Source: Solimonas sp041612095
GTDB taxonomy: Bacteria > Pseudomonadota > Gammaproteobacteria > Nevskiales > Nevskiaceae
Reading direction: 5' to 3'
NCBI GenBank assembly: GCA_041612095.1
Contig: JBFJJW010000187.1
Span: forward strand, 1-6,177
Length of the DNA: 6,177 nucleotides
Below, piece after piece: positions 1 through 5,413 of this stretch. A program made the translations under genes and the position numbers. Under the pieces are notes generated by a model. The model was not told the origin of the DNA. It did no database searches and saw only the letters and a program-made list of their open reading frames with translations. How positions within the stretch are numbered: position 1 is the stretch's first letter; each line of letters starts with the position of its first letter.

Positions 1-19
1 GCGCGGCCGGGTCTTCGCA

Positions 20-25
20 TATAAT
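20..25 (+). promoter_or_regulatory. Promoter -10 box for guaB
   Basis: A perfect TATAAT hexamer lies 27 nt before the guaB ATG and is followed by a GC-rich stretch (GGCGCGC). The matching -35 box would start at about base -3, outside the window or across its left edge, so it cannot be assessed. Transcription would start around 32-37, giving a leader of only about 16-21 nt. A GC-rich discriminator after the -10 box is typical of stringently and growth-rate controlled promoters, which is known for guaB in E. coli. Applying that here is inference. Confidence 0.6.
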
Positions 26-52
26 GGCGCGCTTCCAGACGACCGCAGACCT

Positions 53-1516
53 ATGCGCATCCAGTCCGAAGCCCTGACTTTCGACGACGTCCTGCTCCTC
101 CCGGCCTATTCGGAGGTGCTGCCGCGACAGGTAGACCTGCGGACGCCGCTGACCCGACGCATCATGCTCAATATCCCGCTGCTGTCCGCGGCGATGGATA
201 CCGTGACCGAATCCAAGCTGGCGATCGCGCTGGCGCAGGAGGGCGGCATGGGCATCGTGCACAAGAACATGCCGCCGGATCAGCAGGCCGCGGAAGTGCG
301 CGCGGTCAAGAAGTACGAGTCCGGCGTGATCGTCGACCCGATTACGGTGCCGCCGACCATGACCATAGGCGAGGTGATCAAGCTCACCCGCGCCAACAAG
401 ATCTCCGGCGTGCCGGTGGTGGACGGCAAGGCCCTGGTGGGCATCGTCACCAGCCGCGACCTGCGGTTCGAGACGCGCTATGGCGAGCCGGTGTCCCTGG
501 TGATGACGCCGAAGGCGCGCCTGGTCACGGTACGCGAGGGCGCCTCGCGCGAAGAGGTGATTGCCAAGCTGCACGAGCACCGCATCGAGAAGGTGCTGGT
601 GATCAACGGCAAGTTCCAGCTGCGCGGCATGATTACGGTCAAGGATATCCAGAAGTCGAGCGACTTCCCGATGGCCAGCAAGGACGAGAAGGGTCGCCTG
701 CGCGTCGGCGCGGCGGTCGGCACCGGTGGCGATACCGACATGCGCGTGGCGGCGCTGGTAGAAGCCGGCGTGGACGTGGTGGTGGTGGATACTGCGCATG
801 GCCATTCGCGCGGCGTGATTGAACGGGTCGCGCAGATCAAGAAGCAGTACGGCGACGTGCTGCAGGTCATTGGCGGCAATATCGCAACTGCGGATGCCGC
901 CCTGGCGCTGGCAGATGCCGGCGCCGACGCGGTCAAGGTGGGTATCGGCCCCGGCTCGATCTGCACCACGCGCATGGTTGCAGGCGTTGGCGTGCCGCAG
1001 ATCAGTGCGGTCATGGCAGTGGCCGAGGCCCTGAAGTCGCGCAATATTCCGCTGATCTCCGATGGCGGCGTGCGCTACTCGGGCGATTTCTCCAAGGCAC
1101 TGGCGGCGGGCGCGTATGCGGTCATGGTCGGTTCCATGCTCGCCGGCACCGAAGAGGCGCCGGGCGAGGTCGAGCTGTATCAGGGGCGCTCCTACAAGTC
1201 CTATCGCGGCATGGGCTCGATGGGCGCGATGGCGCAGGGCTCCAAGGACCGCTATTTCCAGGACACCACCACCGAGGTGGAGAAGCTGGTGCCGGAAGGC
1301 GTTGAAGGCCGCGTGCCCTACAAGGGTTCGATGGCAGCCATCGTGCATCAGATGGTCGGCGGCCTGCGCGCCAGCATGGGCTACACCGGCTGCAGGAGCA
1401 TAGACGAGCTGCGCACCAAGACGCGCTTCGTCAAGATCACCTCGGCTGGCGTCAAGGAAAGCCACGTGCACGACGTGTCCATCACCAAGGAAGCACCTAA
1501 CTATCGGGGCGAGTAG
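53..1516 (+). CDS. guaB: Inosine-5'-monophosphate dehydrogenase (IMPDH)
   Basis: GuaB oxidises IMP to XMP with NAD+, the committed step of guanine nucleotide synthesis, as a cytosolic tetramer. The 487-residue product matches the usual full length. A TIM-barrel catalytic domain (about 1-90 and 205-487) is interrupted by a regulatory pair of CBS domains (about 93-141 and 150-202). Visible catalytic features are the loop GIGPGSICTTR with the nucleophile Cys304, the NAD-side Asp246 in DTAHGHS, the flap YRGMGSMGAM, and the Arg400-Tyr401 dyad in SKDRYFQ that activates water. The start MRIQSEALTFDDVLL aligns with the conserved N-terminus of the family, so this ATG is well supported although no clear Shine-Dalgarno precedes it. 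guaA follows, but a terminator hairpin lies between them. Nothing in the protein looks broken. Confidence 0.98.
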   Translation: MRIQSEALTFDDVLLLPAYSEVLPRQVDLRTPLTRRIMLNIPLLSAAMDTVTESKLAIALAQEGGMGIVHKNMPPDQQAAEVRAVKKYESGVIVDPITVPPTMTIGEVIKLTRANKISGVPVVDGKALVGIVTSRDLRFETRYGEPVSLVMTPKARLVTVREGASREEVIAKLHEHRIEKVLVINGKFQLRGMITVKDIQKSSDFPMASKDEKGRLRVGAAVGTGGDTDMRVAALVEAGVDVVVVDTAHGHSRGVIERVAQIKKQYGDVLQVIGGNIATADAALALADAGADAVKVGIGPGSICTTRMVAGVGVPQISAVMAVAEALKSRNIPLISDGGVRYSGDFSKALAAGAYAVMVGSMLAGTEEAPGEVELYQGRSYKSYRGMGSMGAMAQGSKDRYFQDTTTEVEKLVPEGVEGRVPYKGSMAAIVHQMVGGLRASMGYTGCRSIDELRTKTRFVKITSAGVKESHVHDVSITKEAPNYRGE

Positions 1517-1527
1517 GCCCGAACATG

Positions 1528-1549
1528 CCCCGGTTCGCCGGGGTTTTTT
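1528..1549 (+). terminator. Intrinsic terminator between guaB and guaA
   Basis: A perfect 6-bp GC-only stem, CCCCGG (1528-1533) and CCGGGG (1538-1543), closes a TTCG tetraloop and is followed at once by six T residues (1544-1549). It begins 11 nt after the guaB stop codon, and its T tract ends 11 nt before the guaA ATG. It has the form of a factor-independent terminator. Because the two genes are usually co-transcribed, it may act as a partial terminator that sets the guaB:guaA ratio; that role is inference. Confidence 0.85.
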
Positions 1550-1560
1550 CGTTGATCACG

Positions 1561-3132
1561 ATGAACATCCATTCCGACAAGATTCTGATTCTCGACTTCG
1601 GCAGCCAGTACACGCAGCTGATTGCGCGGCGTGTGCGCGAACTCGGGGTGTACTGCGAACTTCATCCCTGGGACATCAGCGACGCCGACGTACGCGCGTT
1701 TGCGCCCAATGGCGTGATTCTCTCCGGTGGTCCGGAGTCCGTGATCGAAGCCAACTCGCCGCGCGCGCCGCAGGCGGTGTGGGATCTGAAAGTGCCCGTC
1801 ATGGGCATCTGCTACGGCATGCAGACCATGGCCGCGCAGCTCGGGGGCACGGTGGCGCCGGGTGCGGTCAAGGAATTCGGCTATGCCGAGGTGCGCGCTC
1901 AGGGTCACAGCAAGCTGCTCAAGGACATCGAGGATCGGGTCAATACCGAAGGGCATGGCCTGCTCGACGTGTGGATGTCGCATGGCGACCACGTGTCGGT
2001 GTTGCCGGAGGGCTTCAGGATCGTCGCCTCGACCAAGGACATACCGATTGCCGGCATGGCCGATGAGTCGCGCGGCTACTACGCCCTGCAGTTCCATCCG
2101 GAAGTCACCCATACCACGCAGGGCACGCGCATCTATTCGCGTTTTGTCCATGACATCTGCGGCTGCGGCAATGCCTGGACCGCTGACAACATCATCAACG
2201 ACAGCATCGCGCGCATGCGCGAGCAGGTCGGCAGCTCCAAGGTGTTGTTGGGACTTTCAGGCGGCGTTGATTCCTCGGTCGTCGCCGCGCTATTGCACAA
2301 GGCCATTGGTGACCAGCTGACCTGCGTGTTCGTGGATCACGGCCTGCTGCGCCATCAGGAAGGCGATCAGGTGATGGCGGTGTTTGCGCAGCACCTCGGC
2401 GTGAAGGTGATCCGCGTGGATGCCGAGGAGCGCTTCCTGCGCGAACTCAAGGGCGTCAGCGACCCCGAGGCCAAGCGCAAGATCATCGGCCGGCTGTTTG
2501 TCGAGGTTTTTGAAGAAGAGTCCGGCAAGCTGGACGGTATCGACTTCCTGGCCCAGGGCACGATCTACCCCGACGTCATCGAGTCGGCAGGCGGCAAGAC
2601 CAAGAAGGCGCATGTGATCAAGAGCCACCACAACGTGGGCGGCCTGCCGGAGCGCATGAAGATGCAGCTGGTCGAGCCACTGCGCGAACTGTTCAAGGAC
2701 GAGGTGCGCAAGATCGGTGTGGAACTGGGCCTGCCGCGCGAGATGGTGTATCGCCATCCGTTCCCGGGCCCGGGCCTGGGCGTGCGCATTCTGGGCGAGG
2801 TCACCAAGCGCGCGGCCGATACGCTGCGCCTCGCGGATCACATCTTCATGGAGGAGCTGCGCCGCAGTGGCTGGTACGACAAGACCTCGCAGGCCTTCGC
2901 CGTGTTCCTGCCGGTGAAATCGGTCGGTGTGACCGGTGATGGCCGTCGCTATGAGCCGGTCATTGCGCTGCGCGCCGTGCAGACCATCGACTTCATGACG
3001 GCCCACTGGGCGCACCTGCCCTATGAGCTGCTGGACGTGTGCTCGCGGCGCATCGTCAACGAGATTCCCGGCGTGTCCCGCGTGGTGTACGACATCTCCG
3101 GCAAGCCCCCCGCCACCATCGAGTGGGAGTAG
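1561..3132 (+). CDS. guaA: GMP synthase (glutamine-hydrolysing)
   Basis: GuaA converts XMP to GMP using ATP and ammonia released from glutamine, completing the pathway begun by GuaB. The 523-residue protein has the standard order. The class I glutamine amidotransferase (about 1-200) has Cys84 in GICYGMQ and His179/Glu181 in FHPEVTH. The ATP pyrophosphatase domain has the P-loop SGGVDSS at 233-239. The C-terminal dimerisation domain (about 396-523) ends in the conserved KPPATIEWE. ATG 1561 was chosen because MNIHSDKILILDFGSQYTQL matches the family N-terminus. The in-frame ATG at 1525 lies inside the terminator hairpin and would add 12 unconserved residues. No Shine-Dalgarno precedes 1561. An in-frame TTG at 1552 sits 8 nt after the hairpin GGGG and is a weaker alternative that would add only three residues. 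Confidence 0.97.
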   Translation: MNIHSDKILILDFGSQYTQLIARRVRELGVYCELHPWDISDADVRAFAPNGVILSGGPESVIEANSPRAPQAVWDLKVPVMGICYGMQTMAAQLGGTVAPGAVKEFGYAEVRAQGHSKLLKDIEDRVNTEGHGLLDVWMSHGDHVSVLPEGFRIVASTKDIPIAGMADESRGYYALQFHPEVTHTTQGTRIYSRFVHDICGCGNAWTADNIINDSIARMREQVGSSKVLLGLSGGVDSSVVAALLHKAIGDQLTCVFVDHGLLRHQEGDQVMAVFAQHLGVKVIRVDAEERFLRELKGVSDPEAKRKIIGRLFVEVFEEESGKLDGIDFLAQGTIYPDVIESAGGKTKKAHVIKSHHNVGGLPERMKMQLVEPLRELFKDEVRKIGVELGLPREMVYRHPFPGPGLGVRILGEVTKRAADTLRLADHIFMEELRRSGWYDKTSQAFAVFLPVKSVGVTGDGRRYEPVIALRAVQTIDFMTAHWAHLPYELLDVCSRRIVNEIPGVSRVVYDISGKPPATIEWE

Positions 3133-3152
3133 GCGCCGCCGACGAGTTGGCC

Positions 3153-3434
3153 ATGGAACTCAAGATCTTCCTGACCGTTTTTGCCACCGTCTTTCTCGCT
3201 GAACTGGGCGACAAGACGCAGCTGGCCACGCTGCTGTTCGCTGCCGACAAGCCCGCCAGCAAGTGGGTGGTGTTTGCGGGCGCCGCCAGTGCGCTGGTGC
3301 TCGCTGCCGCCATCGGCGTACTGGCCGGCGGCTGGCTCGCGCAGCACGTGAGTCCGCGGCACCTGAAGCTGATTGCGGGTGCGGGCTTCATGCTGATCGG
3401 CGCGTGGACCCTGCGCTCGGCCTTTGCCGGCTAA
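3153..3434 (+). CDS. Small UPF0016/GDT1 (TMEM165-type) membrane protein, one motif copy
   Basis: The 93-residue hydrophobic protein carries the family signature ExGDK(T/S) as ELGDKT at residues 17-22, inside the first hydrophobic segment. Two further membrane segments lie at about 38-61 and 72-89, giving three in total. Family members export Mn2+ or exchange Ca2+/Mn2+ for protons across membranes. Most are about 190-200 residues with two motif copies; this is a half-size form that would have to dimerise or pair with another half to build the two-motif pore. That follows from family architecture and was not seen here. The ATG lies 20 nt after guaA and 4 nt separate its stop from tadA, so it is probably co-transcribed with both. 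No strong Shine-Dalgarno is visible (only GAG 6 nt upstream). An open frame extends upstream into guaA, but its sequence is unlike the family. Confidence 0.85.
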   Translation: MELKIFLTVFATVFLAELGDKTQLATLLFAADKPASKWVVFAGAASALVLAAAIGVLAGGWLAQHVSPRHLKLIAGAGFMLIGAWTLRSAFAG

Positions 3435-3438
3435 GCAG

Positions 3439-3945
3439 ATGTCCGGCTGTGACGGCACCTCCGGTGTGGCAACGACGCGCAGCGAGCAGGATGGCCGCGA
3501 CGAGCACTGGATGCGGCATGCGCTACTGCTGGCGCGACGCGCCGAGCAGGCCGGGGAGGTTCCGGTCGGTGCAGTCGTGGTACAGGGGGACCGCATTATT
3601 GGAGAAGGCTGGAACCGACCGATCTCCACGCATGATCCCAGCGCACACGCCGAGATGATCGCATTGCGGGCCGCCGCACAGACGCTCTCCAACTACCGCA
3701 CGCTGGACACCACGCTCTACGTCACGCTGGAGCCTTGTGTCATGTGTGCCGGCGCCATCATTCACGCGCGGGTCTCGCGGCTGGTGTTTGGCGCCACCGA
3801 TCCCAAGGCGGGCGCGGTGCACTCGGTCTATGACGTGATCAGTGCGCCGCGTCTCAACCATCGCCTTGTCTGGCAGGGCGGCGTCATGGCCGAGTCCTGT
3901 GGTGACATCCTGCGCGAGTTCTTCCGCGCGCGGCGCAAGGCCTAG
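3439..3945 (+). CDS. tadA: tRNA-specific adenosine deaminase TadA
   Basis: TadA deaminates adenosine-34 to inosine in the anticodon wobble position of tRNA-Arg(ACG), an essential step for decoding CGN codons. The 168-residue protein shows the cytidine/deoxycytidylate deaminase zinc site: His70 and the proton-shuttling Glu72 in HAEMIAL, and Cys100/Cys103 in EPCVMCAGA. GEVPVGAVVV near residue 40 and GEGWNRPI near 55 are family hallmarks, and length is close to E. coli TadA (167). ATG 3439 is chosen, 4 nt after the upstream stop. An ATG at 3511 just before the conserved RHALLLA segment and a TTG at 3424 overlapping the previous gene are alternatives. The first 24 residues are unconserved, so the exact start is uncertain. 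Its stop overlaps the convergent ankyrin gene stop. Confidence 0.95.
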   Translation: MSGCDGTSGVATTRSEQDGRDEHWMRHALLLARRAEQAGEVPVGAVVVQGDRIIGEGWNRPISTHDPSAHAEMIALRAAAQTLSNYRTLDTTLYVTLEPCVMCAGAIIHARVSRLVFGATDPKAGAVHSVYDVISAPRLNHRLVWQGGVMAESCGDILREFFRARRKA

Positions 3946-4598
3946 TTCAGCTCAAGCAGCGCAGCCGTACCCAGATGCCCGCGTTCGCGCGCAATCTCGG
4001 CCGCGGTCTTGTCATCCTCCGTCCGGGCCGAGCGATCGGCACCACGACTCAGCAGCAGCTTGCACAGGCTCTCAAAGCCGCGCGAGGCGGCCAGATGCAG
4101 GGCGGTGACCCCGCTGCCGCCGACCGTTGTGACGTCGGCGCCGATGGCGATCAGCAGCGGTGCCAGGCTCTCGCCGGCGGCACCGGCTATCGCCGCGTGC
4201 ATCGGCGTGTTGGCCATCGGGTTGGTGGAGCGCGCTTCCAGCTCGGCGCCCACACCCAGCAGCACAAACGTCGATTCACGCGCGCCAAAGAATGCCGCCA
4301 GGTGCAACGGGGTCCAGCCGTCAACGCTGTGAGCGGCGAGCGAGGCGTAGTCCTGTACCGCCAGCTCGGCAACGCGGCGCCCGTCATTGCTGGCGGCAGC
4401 CTCGAAGATGTCGAGGGGTCGAAACGCGCTCAGCAGCTCTGCGATGTCCCGCGCGTTGTTGTACAGCGCGAACATCAGCGGCGACAGACCGCCCGGCAAT
4501 GCCTCCGTGGCCTGACCGGCGTCGCGTTCCAGCGCGTCCTTGGCAGCGGCGAGGTCGCGATTCTGGATGGCAAGCATCAGCGGGCGGACGGCGGTCAT
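3942..4598 (-). CDS. Ankyrin-repeat protein
   Basis: The 218-residue protein consists almost entirely of ankyrin repeats, helix-turn-helix modules that mediate protein-protein binding; its partner is unknown. Clear repeats are at about 93-122 (GWTPLHLAAFFGA), 127-158 (NTPMHAAIAGA) and 162-192 (GVTALHLAASRGF), with a partial repeat at 195-218. A degenerate repeat (GLSPLMFALYNNA) lies at about 37-66 after a leading helical stretch. No signal peptide, membrane segment or enzymatic domain is seen, so it is probably cytosolic. ATG 4598 is chosen because GGAG lies 6 nt upstream; an in-frame ATG at 4673 would add 25 residues unlike a repeat protein. A weak promoter-like pair (TTACCA, 17-nt spacer, TAGGCT on the minus strand, 4625-4653) precedes it. 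It converges on tadA with overlapping stops. The function cannot be assigned. Confidence 0.88.
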   Translation of the reverse strand: MTAVRPLMLAIQNRDLAAAKDALERDAGQATEALPGGLSPLMFALYNNARDIAELLSAFRPLDIFEAAASNDGRRVAELAVQDYASLAAHSVDGWTPLHLAAFFGARESTFVLLGVGAELEARSTNPMANTPMHAAIAGAAGESLAPLLIAIGADVTTVGGSGVTALHLAASRGFESLCKLLLSRGADRSARTEDDKTAAEIARERGHLGTAALLELN

Positions 4599-4604
4599 CG
4601 CAGG

Positions 4605-4608
4605 CTCC
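4605..4608 (-). promoter_or_regulatory. Ribosome-binding site deciding the ankyrin gene start
   Basis: On the minus strand GGAG stands 6 nt before the ATG at 4598. No comparable site precedes the longer in-frame start at 4673, which supports the shorter protein. Confidence 0.6.
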
Positions 4609-4624
4609 AATTGAAGGGACGCGC

Positions 4625-4653
4625 AGCCTACCCATATCCCGCGCGCTTGGTAA
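4625..4653 (-). promoter_or_regulatory. Weak candidate promoter for the ankyrin gene
   Basis: On the minus strand TTACCA (4653-4648) and TAGGCT (4630-4625) are separated by 17 nt and lie just upstream of the ankyrin ATG. They match the sigma70 consensus at 4 and 3 of 6 positions, so this is only a suggestion based on spacing and position. Confidence 0.25.
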
Positions 4654-4670
4654 TCCCCCGGAACGGCCTG

Positions 4671-4690
4671 CACCCCGCTGCCAGCGGGTG
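4671..4690. repeat. Imperfect palindrome in the ankyrin/tRNA-Val divergent spacer
   Basis: CACCC (4671-4675) and GCT (4677-4679) pair with AGC (4683-4685) and GGGTG (4686-4690), with one bulged C and a 3-nt loop. It lies between the putative ankyrin promoter and the tRNA promoter. It could be an operator or simply a GC-rich chance palindrome. Confidence 0.3.
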
Positions 4691-4726
4691 GGCCGCTGGG
4701 CCGCGCTGGCGCAAACGCATCCGCAA

Positions 4727-4755
4727 TTGACCGCGCGCAAGGTCGCCACTATCAT
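4727..4755 (+). promoter_or_regulatory. Sigma70-type promoter of tRNA-Val
   Basis: TTGACC (4727-4732) and TATCAT (4750-4755) are separated by exactly 17 nt and match the -35 and -10 consensus at 5 of 6 positions each. The sequence after the -10 box (TCCGCCCCC) is GC-rich, as in stable-RNA promoters under stringent control. The predicted start near 4762 lies only a few bases before the mature tRNA 5' end at 4769. Confidence 0.75.
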
Positions 4756-4768
4756 TCCGCCCCCATCT

Positions 4769-4843
4769 GGACGGTTAGCTCAGCGGTAGAGCATCGCCTT
4801 CACACGGCGGGGGTCACAGGTTCAAGCCCTGTACCGTCCACCA
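4769..4843 (+). tRNA. tRNA-Val, anticodon CAC
   Basis: A complete 75-nt cloverleaf folds by eye. The acceptor stem pairs GGACGGT with ACCGTCC. The D stem is GCTC/GAGC around AGCGGTA. The anticodon stem TCGCC/GGCGG encloses loop TTCACAC with anticodon CAC. The variable loop is GGGTC and the T stem ACAGG/CCTGT encloses TTCAAGC. The discriminator is A (4840) and CCA is encoded in the DNA (4841-4843). CAC reads the valine codon GUG, which is heavily used in the neighbouring guaB gene. It has its own promoter upstream and a terminator downstream, so it appears to be a single-gene transcription unit. Confidence 0.97.
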
Positions 4844-4930
4844 GATAAGACGAAGGGTTGGCTGTATTGTGTTGCCAGGCACCTGTGGGTGCGCGGGCAA
4901 TACGGCAGAACACTTTGAGCGGCATTGAAG
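4844..4930 (+). other. Structured 3' trailer of the tRNA-Val transcript
   Basis: These 87 nt lie between the CCA end and the terminator stem and hold no credible gene. They can form a three-tier hairpin: GTAT (4864-4867) with ATAC (4900-4903), TGCC (4873-4876) with GGCA (4896-4899), and GCACC (4879-4883) with GGTGC (4888-4892) around a small loop. The precursor must be cut here to mature the tRNA. A stable excised trailer could persist as a small RNA, but that is speculation. Confidence 0.4.
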
Positions 4931-4960
4931 AGCCCCGGCAGCGATGACCGGGGCTTTTTT
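4931..4960 (+). terminator. Intrinsic terminator of the tRNA-Val unit
   Basis: AGCCCCGG (4931-4938) and CCGGGGCT (4948-4955) form a perfect 8-bp stem around a 9-nt loop and run into six T residues (4955-4960). On the opposite strand the stem is preceded by the A tract and followed by CTTCAATG, so it may also partly stop transcription arriving from the convergent EncFtn-like gene. Confidence 0.9.
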
Positions 4961-4964
4961 GTGC

Positions 4965-5026
4965 CTGATCCGGTGCGGCTGCGCGCCATCCCTCATCCGG
5001 ATCAGCCGCCTTGGGCGGCTTCATCC
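4965..5026. repeat. Overlapping inverted repeats downstream of the EncFtn-like gene
   Basis: Two alternative stems share bases. CTGATCCGG (4965-4973) is a perfect 9-bp inverted match to CCGGATCAG (4997-5005). AGCCGCC (5004-5010) pairs with GGCGGCT (5014-5020) around TTG and can extend through GGAT (4999-5002) and ATCC (5023-5026). The second stem begins about 20 nt after the minus-strand stop codon at 5046, a suitable place for an RNA 3' end, but no T tract follows on the minus strand. Confidence 0.45.
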
Positions 5027-5045
5027 CCGGGCAGTCTCGTCAGAG

Positions 5046-5345
5046 TCAGTGCCCCTGGGCGTCGGTACGCAGGCTCTTGGTGGTGAACAGATACTCCTTG
5101 AGCTCCTTCGAGAAGCGCGTGTCCTGACGCCGTATCCACTCAAGCACCATTGCCGCGTGCTCCTTCTCCTCGTCCCGATTGTGCTCGAGTATCTTCTTGA
5201 GTTCTGGGTCCTTGCATGCAAACGCGCGCTGGTTGTACCAGTCAACCGCCTCCAGCTCCTCCATCAGCGAGACGATGGCGCGGTGCATGTCGCGCACCTC
5301 ATCGGACAGTTCCTCGATCGGTTCATGGTAGCCGACGCTCGACAT
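5046..5345 (-). CDS. EncFtn-like (encapsulated-ferritin family) ferroxidase, no adjacent encapsulin
   Basis: The 99-residue, mostly helical protein matches the encapsulated ferritin family, half-ferritins that form a di-iron ferroxidase centre at a dimer interface and build ring-shaped decamers. The core motif EELEAVDWYNQR (29-40) and HNRDEEKEHAAM (55-66) give the expected ligands: Glu30, Glu60 and His63, with Trp36 and Tyr37 beside the centre and Glu29/Glu32 at the iron entry site. Family EncFtn proteins have no storage cavity and normally carry a C-terminal cargo peptide that docks them inside an encapsulin shell encoded next door. Here the protein ends about 11 residues after the conserved YLFT, with no clear cargo peptide, and no shell gene is in the window. 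The start is fixed by AGGAGG 5 nt upstream. The methyltransferase gene lies 68 nt upstream on the same strand and may be co-transcribed. Confidence 0.9.
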   Translation of the reverse strand: MSSVGYHEPIEELSDEVRDMHRAIVSLMEELEAVDWYNQRAFACKDPELKKILEHNRDEEKEHAAMVLEWIRRQDTRFSKELKEYLFTTKSLRTDAQGH

Positions 5346-5350
5346 TCAGA

Positions 5351-5356
5351 CCTCCT
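5351..5356 (-). promoter_or_regulatory. Strong ribosome-binding site of the EncFtn-like gene
   Basis: On the minus strand a perfect AGGAGG stands 5 nt before the ATG at 5345. It settles the start and contrasts with the gua cluster genes, none of which has a clear Shine-Dalgarno. Confidence 0.9.
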
Positions 5357-5413
5357 GTGGTCCAGTGGTTGCAATAGACGCATTCTGCCCGCCTGCGTGG
5401 CTGGAGCGCTTCG

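Noticed and set aside
1..52. Purine riboswitch upstream of guaB
   Set aside because: The leader after the -10 box is only about 20 nt, far too short for an aptamer.
478..1044. Minus-strand open frame opposite guaB
   Set aside because: Shadow of guaB with low-complexity Ser/Thr/Ala composition and no recognisable domain.
1525..1560. Upstream ATG at 1525 as guaA start
   Set aside because: It lies within the terminator hairpin and adds 12 residues not found in the GuaA family; ATG 1561 gives the conserved N-terminus.
1501..2151. Long minus-strand open frame opposite guaA
   Set aside because: It is a shadow frame in GC-rich DNA; the plus strand encodes unmistakable GuaA motifs throughout.
3975..4730. 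251-codon plus-strand open frame opposite the ankyrin gene
   Set aside because: The minus strand has clear ankyrin repeats and a ribosome-binding site; the plus-strand translation is Gln/Arg/Gly-rich with no motif.
4769..4960. tRNA-Val as an attachment site for an integrated element
   Set aside because: No integrase gene and no repeated copy of the tRNA 3' end were seen in the window.
4800..5024. Minus-strand open frame of 74 codons ending in DGTGLEPVTPAV
   Set aside because: It reads antisense through the tRNA-Val gene; this kind of peptide is a well-known false translation of tRNA genes.
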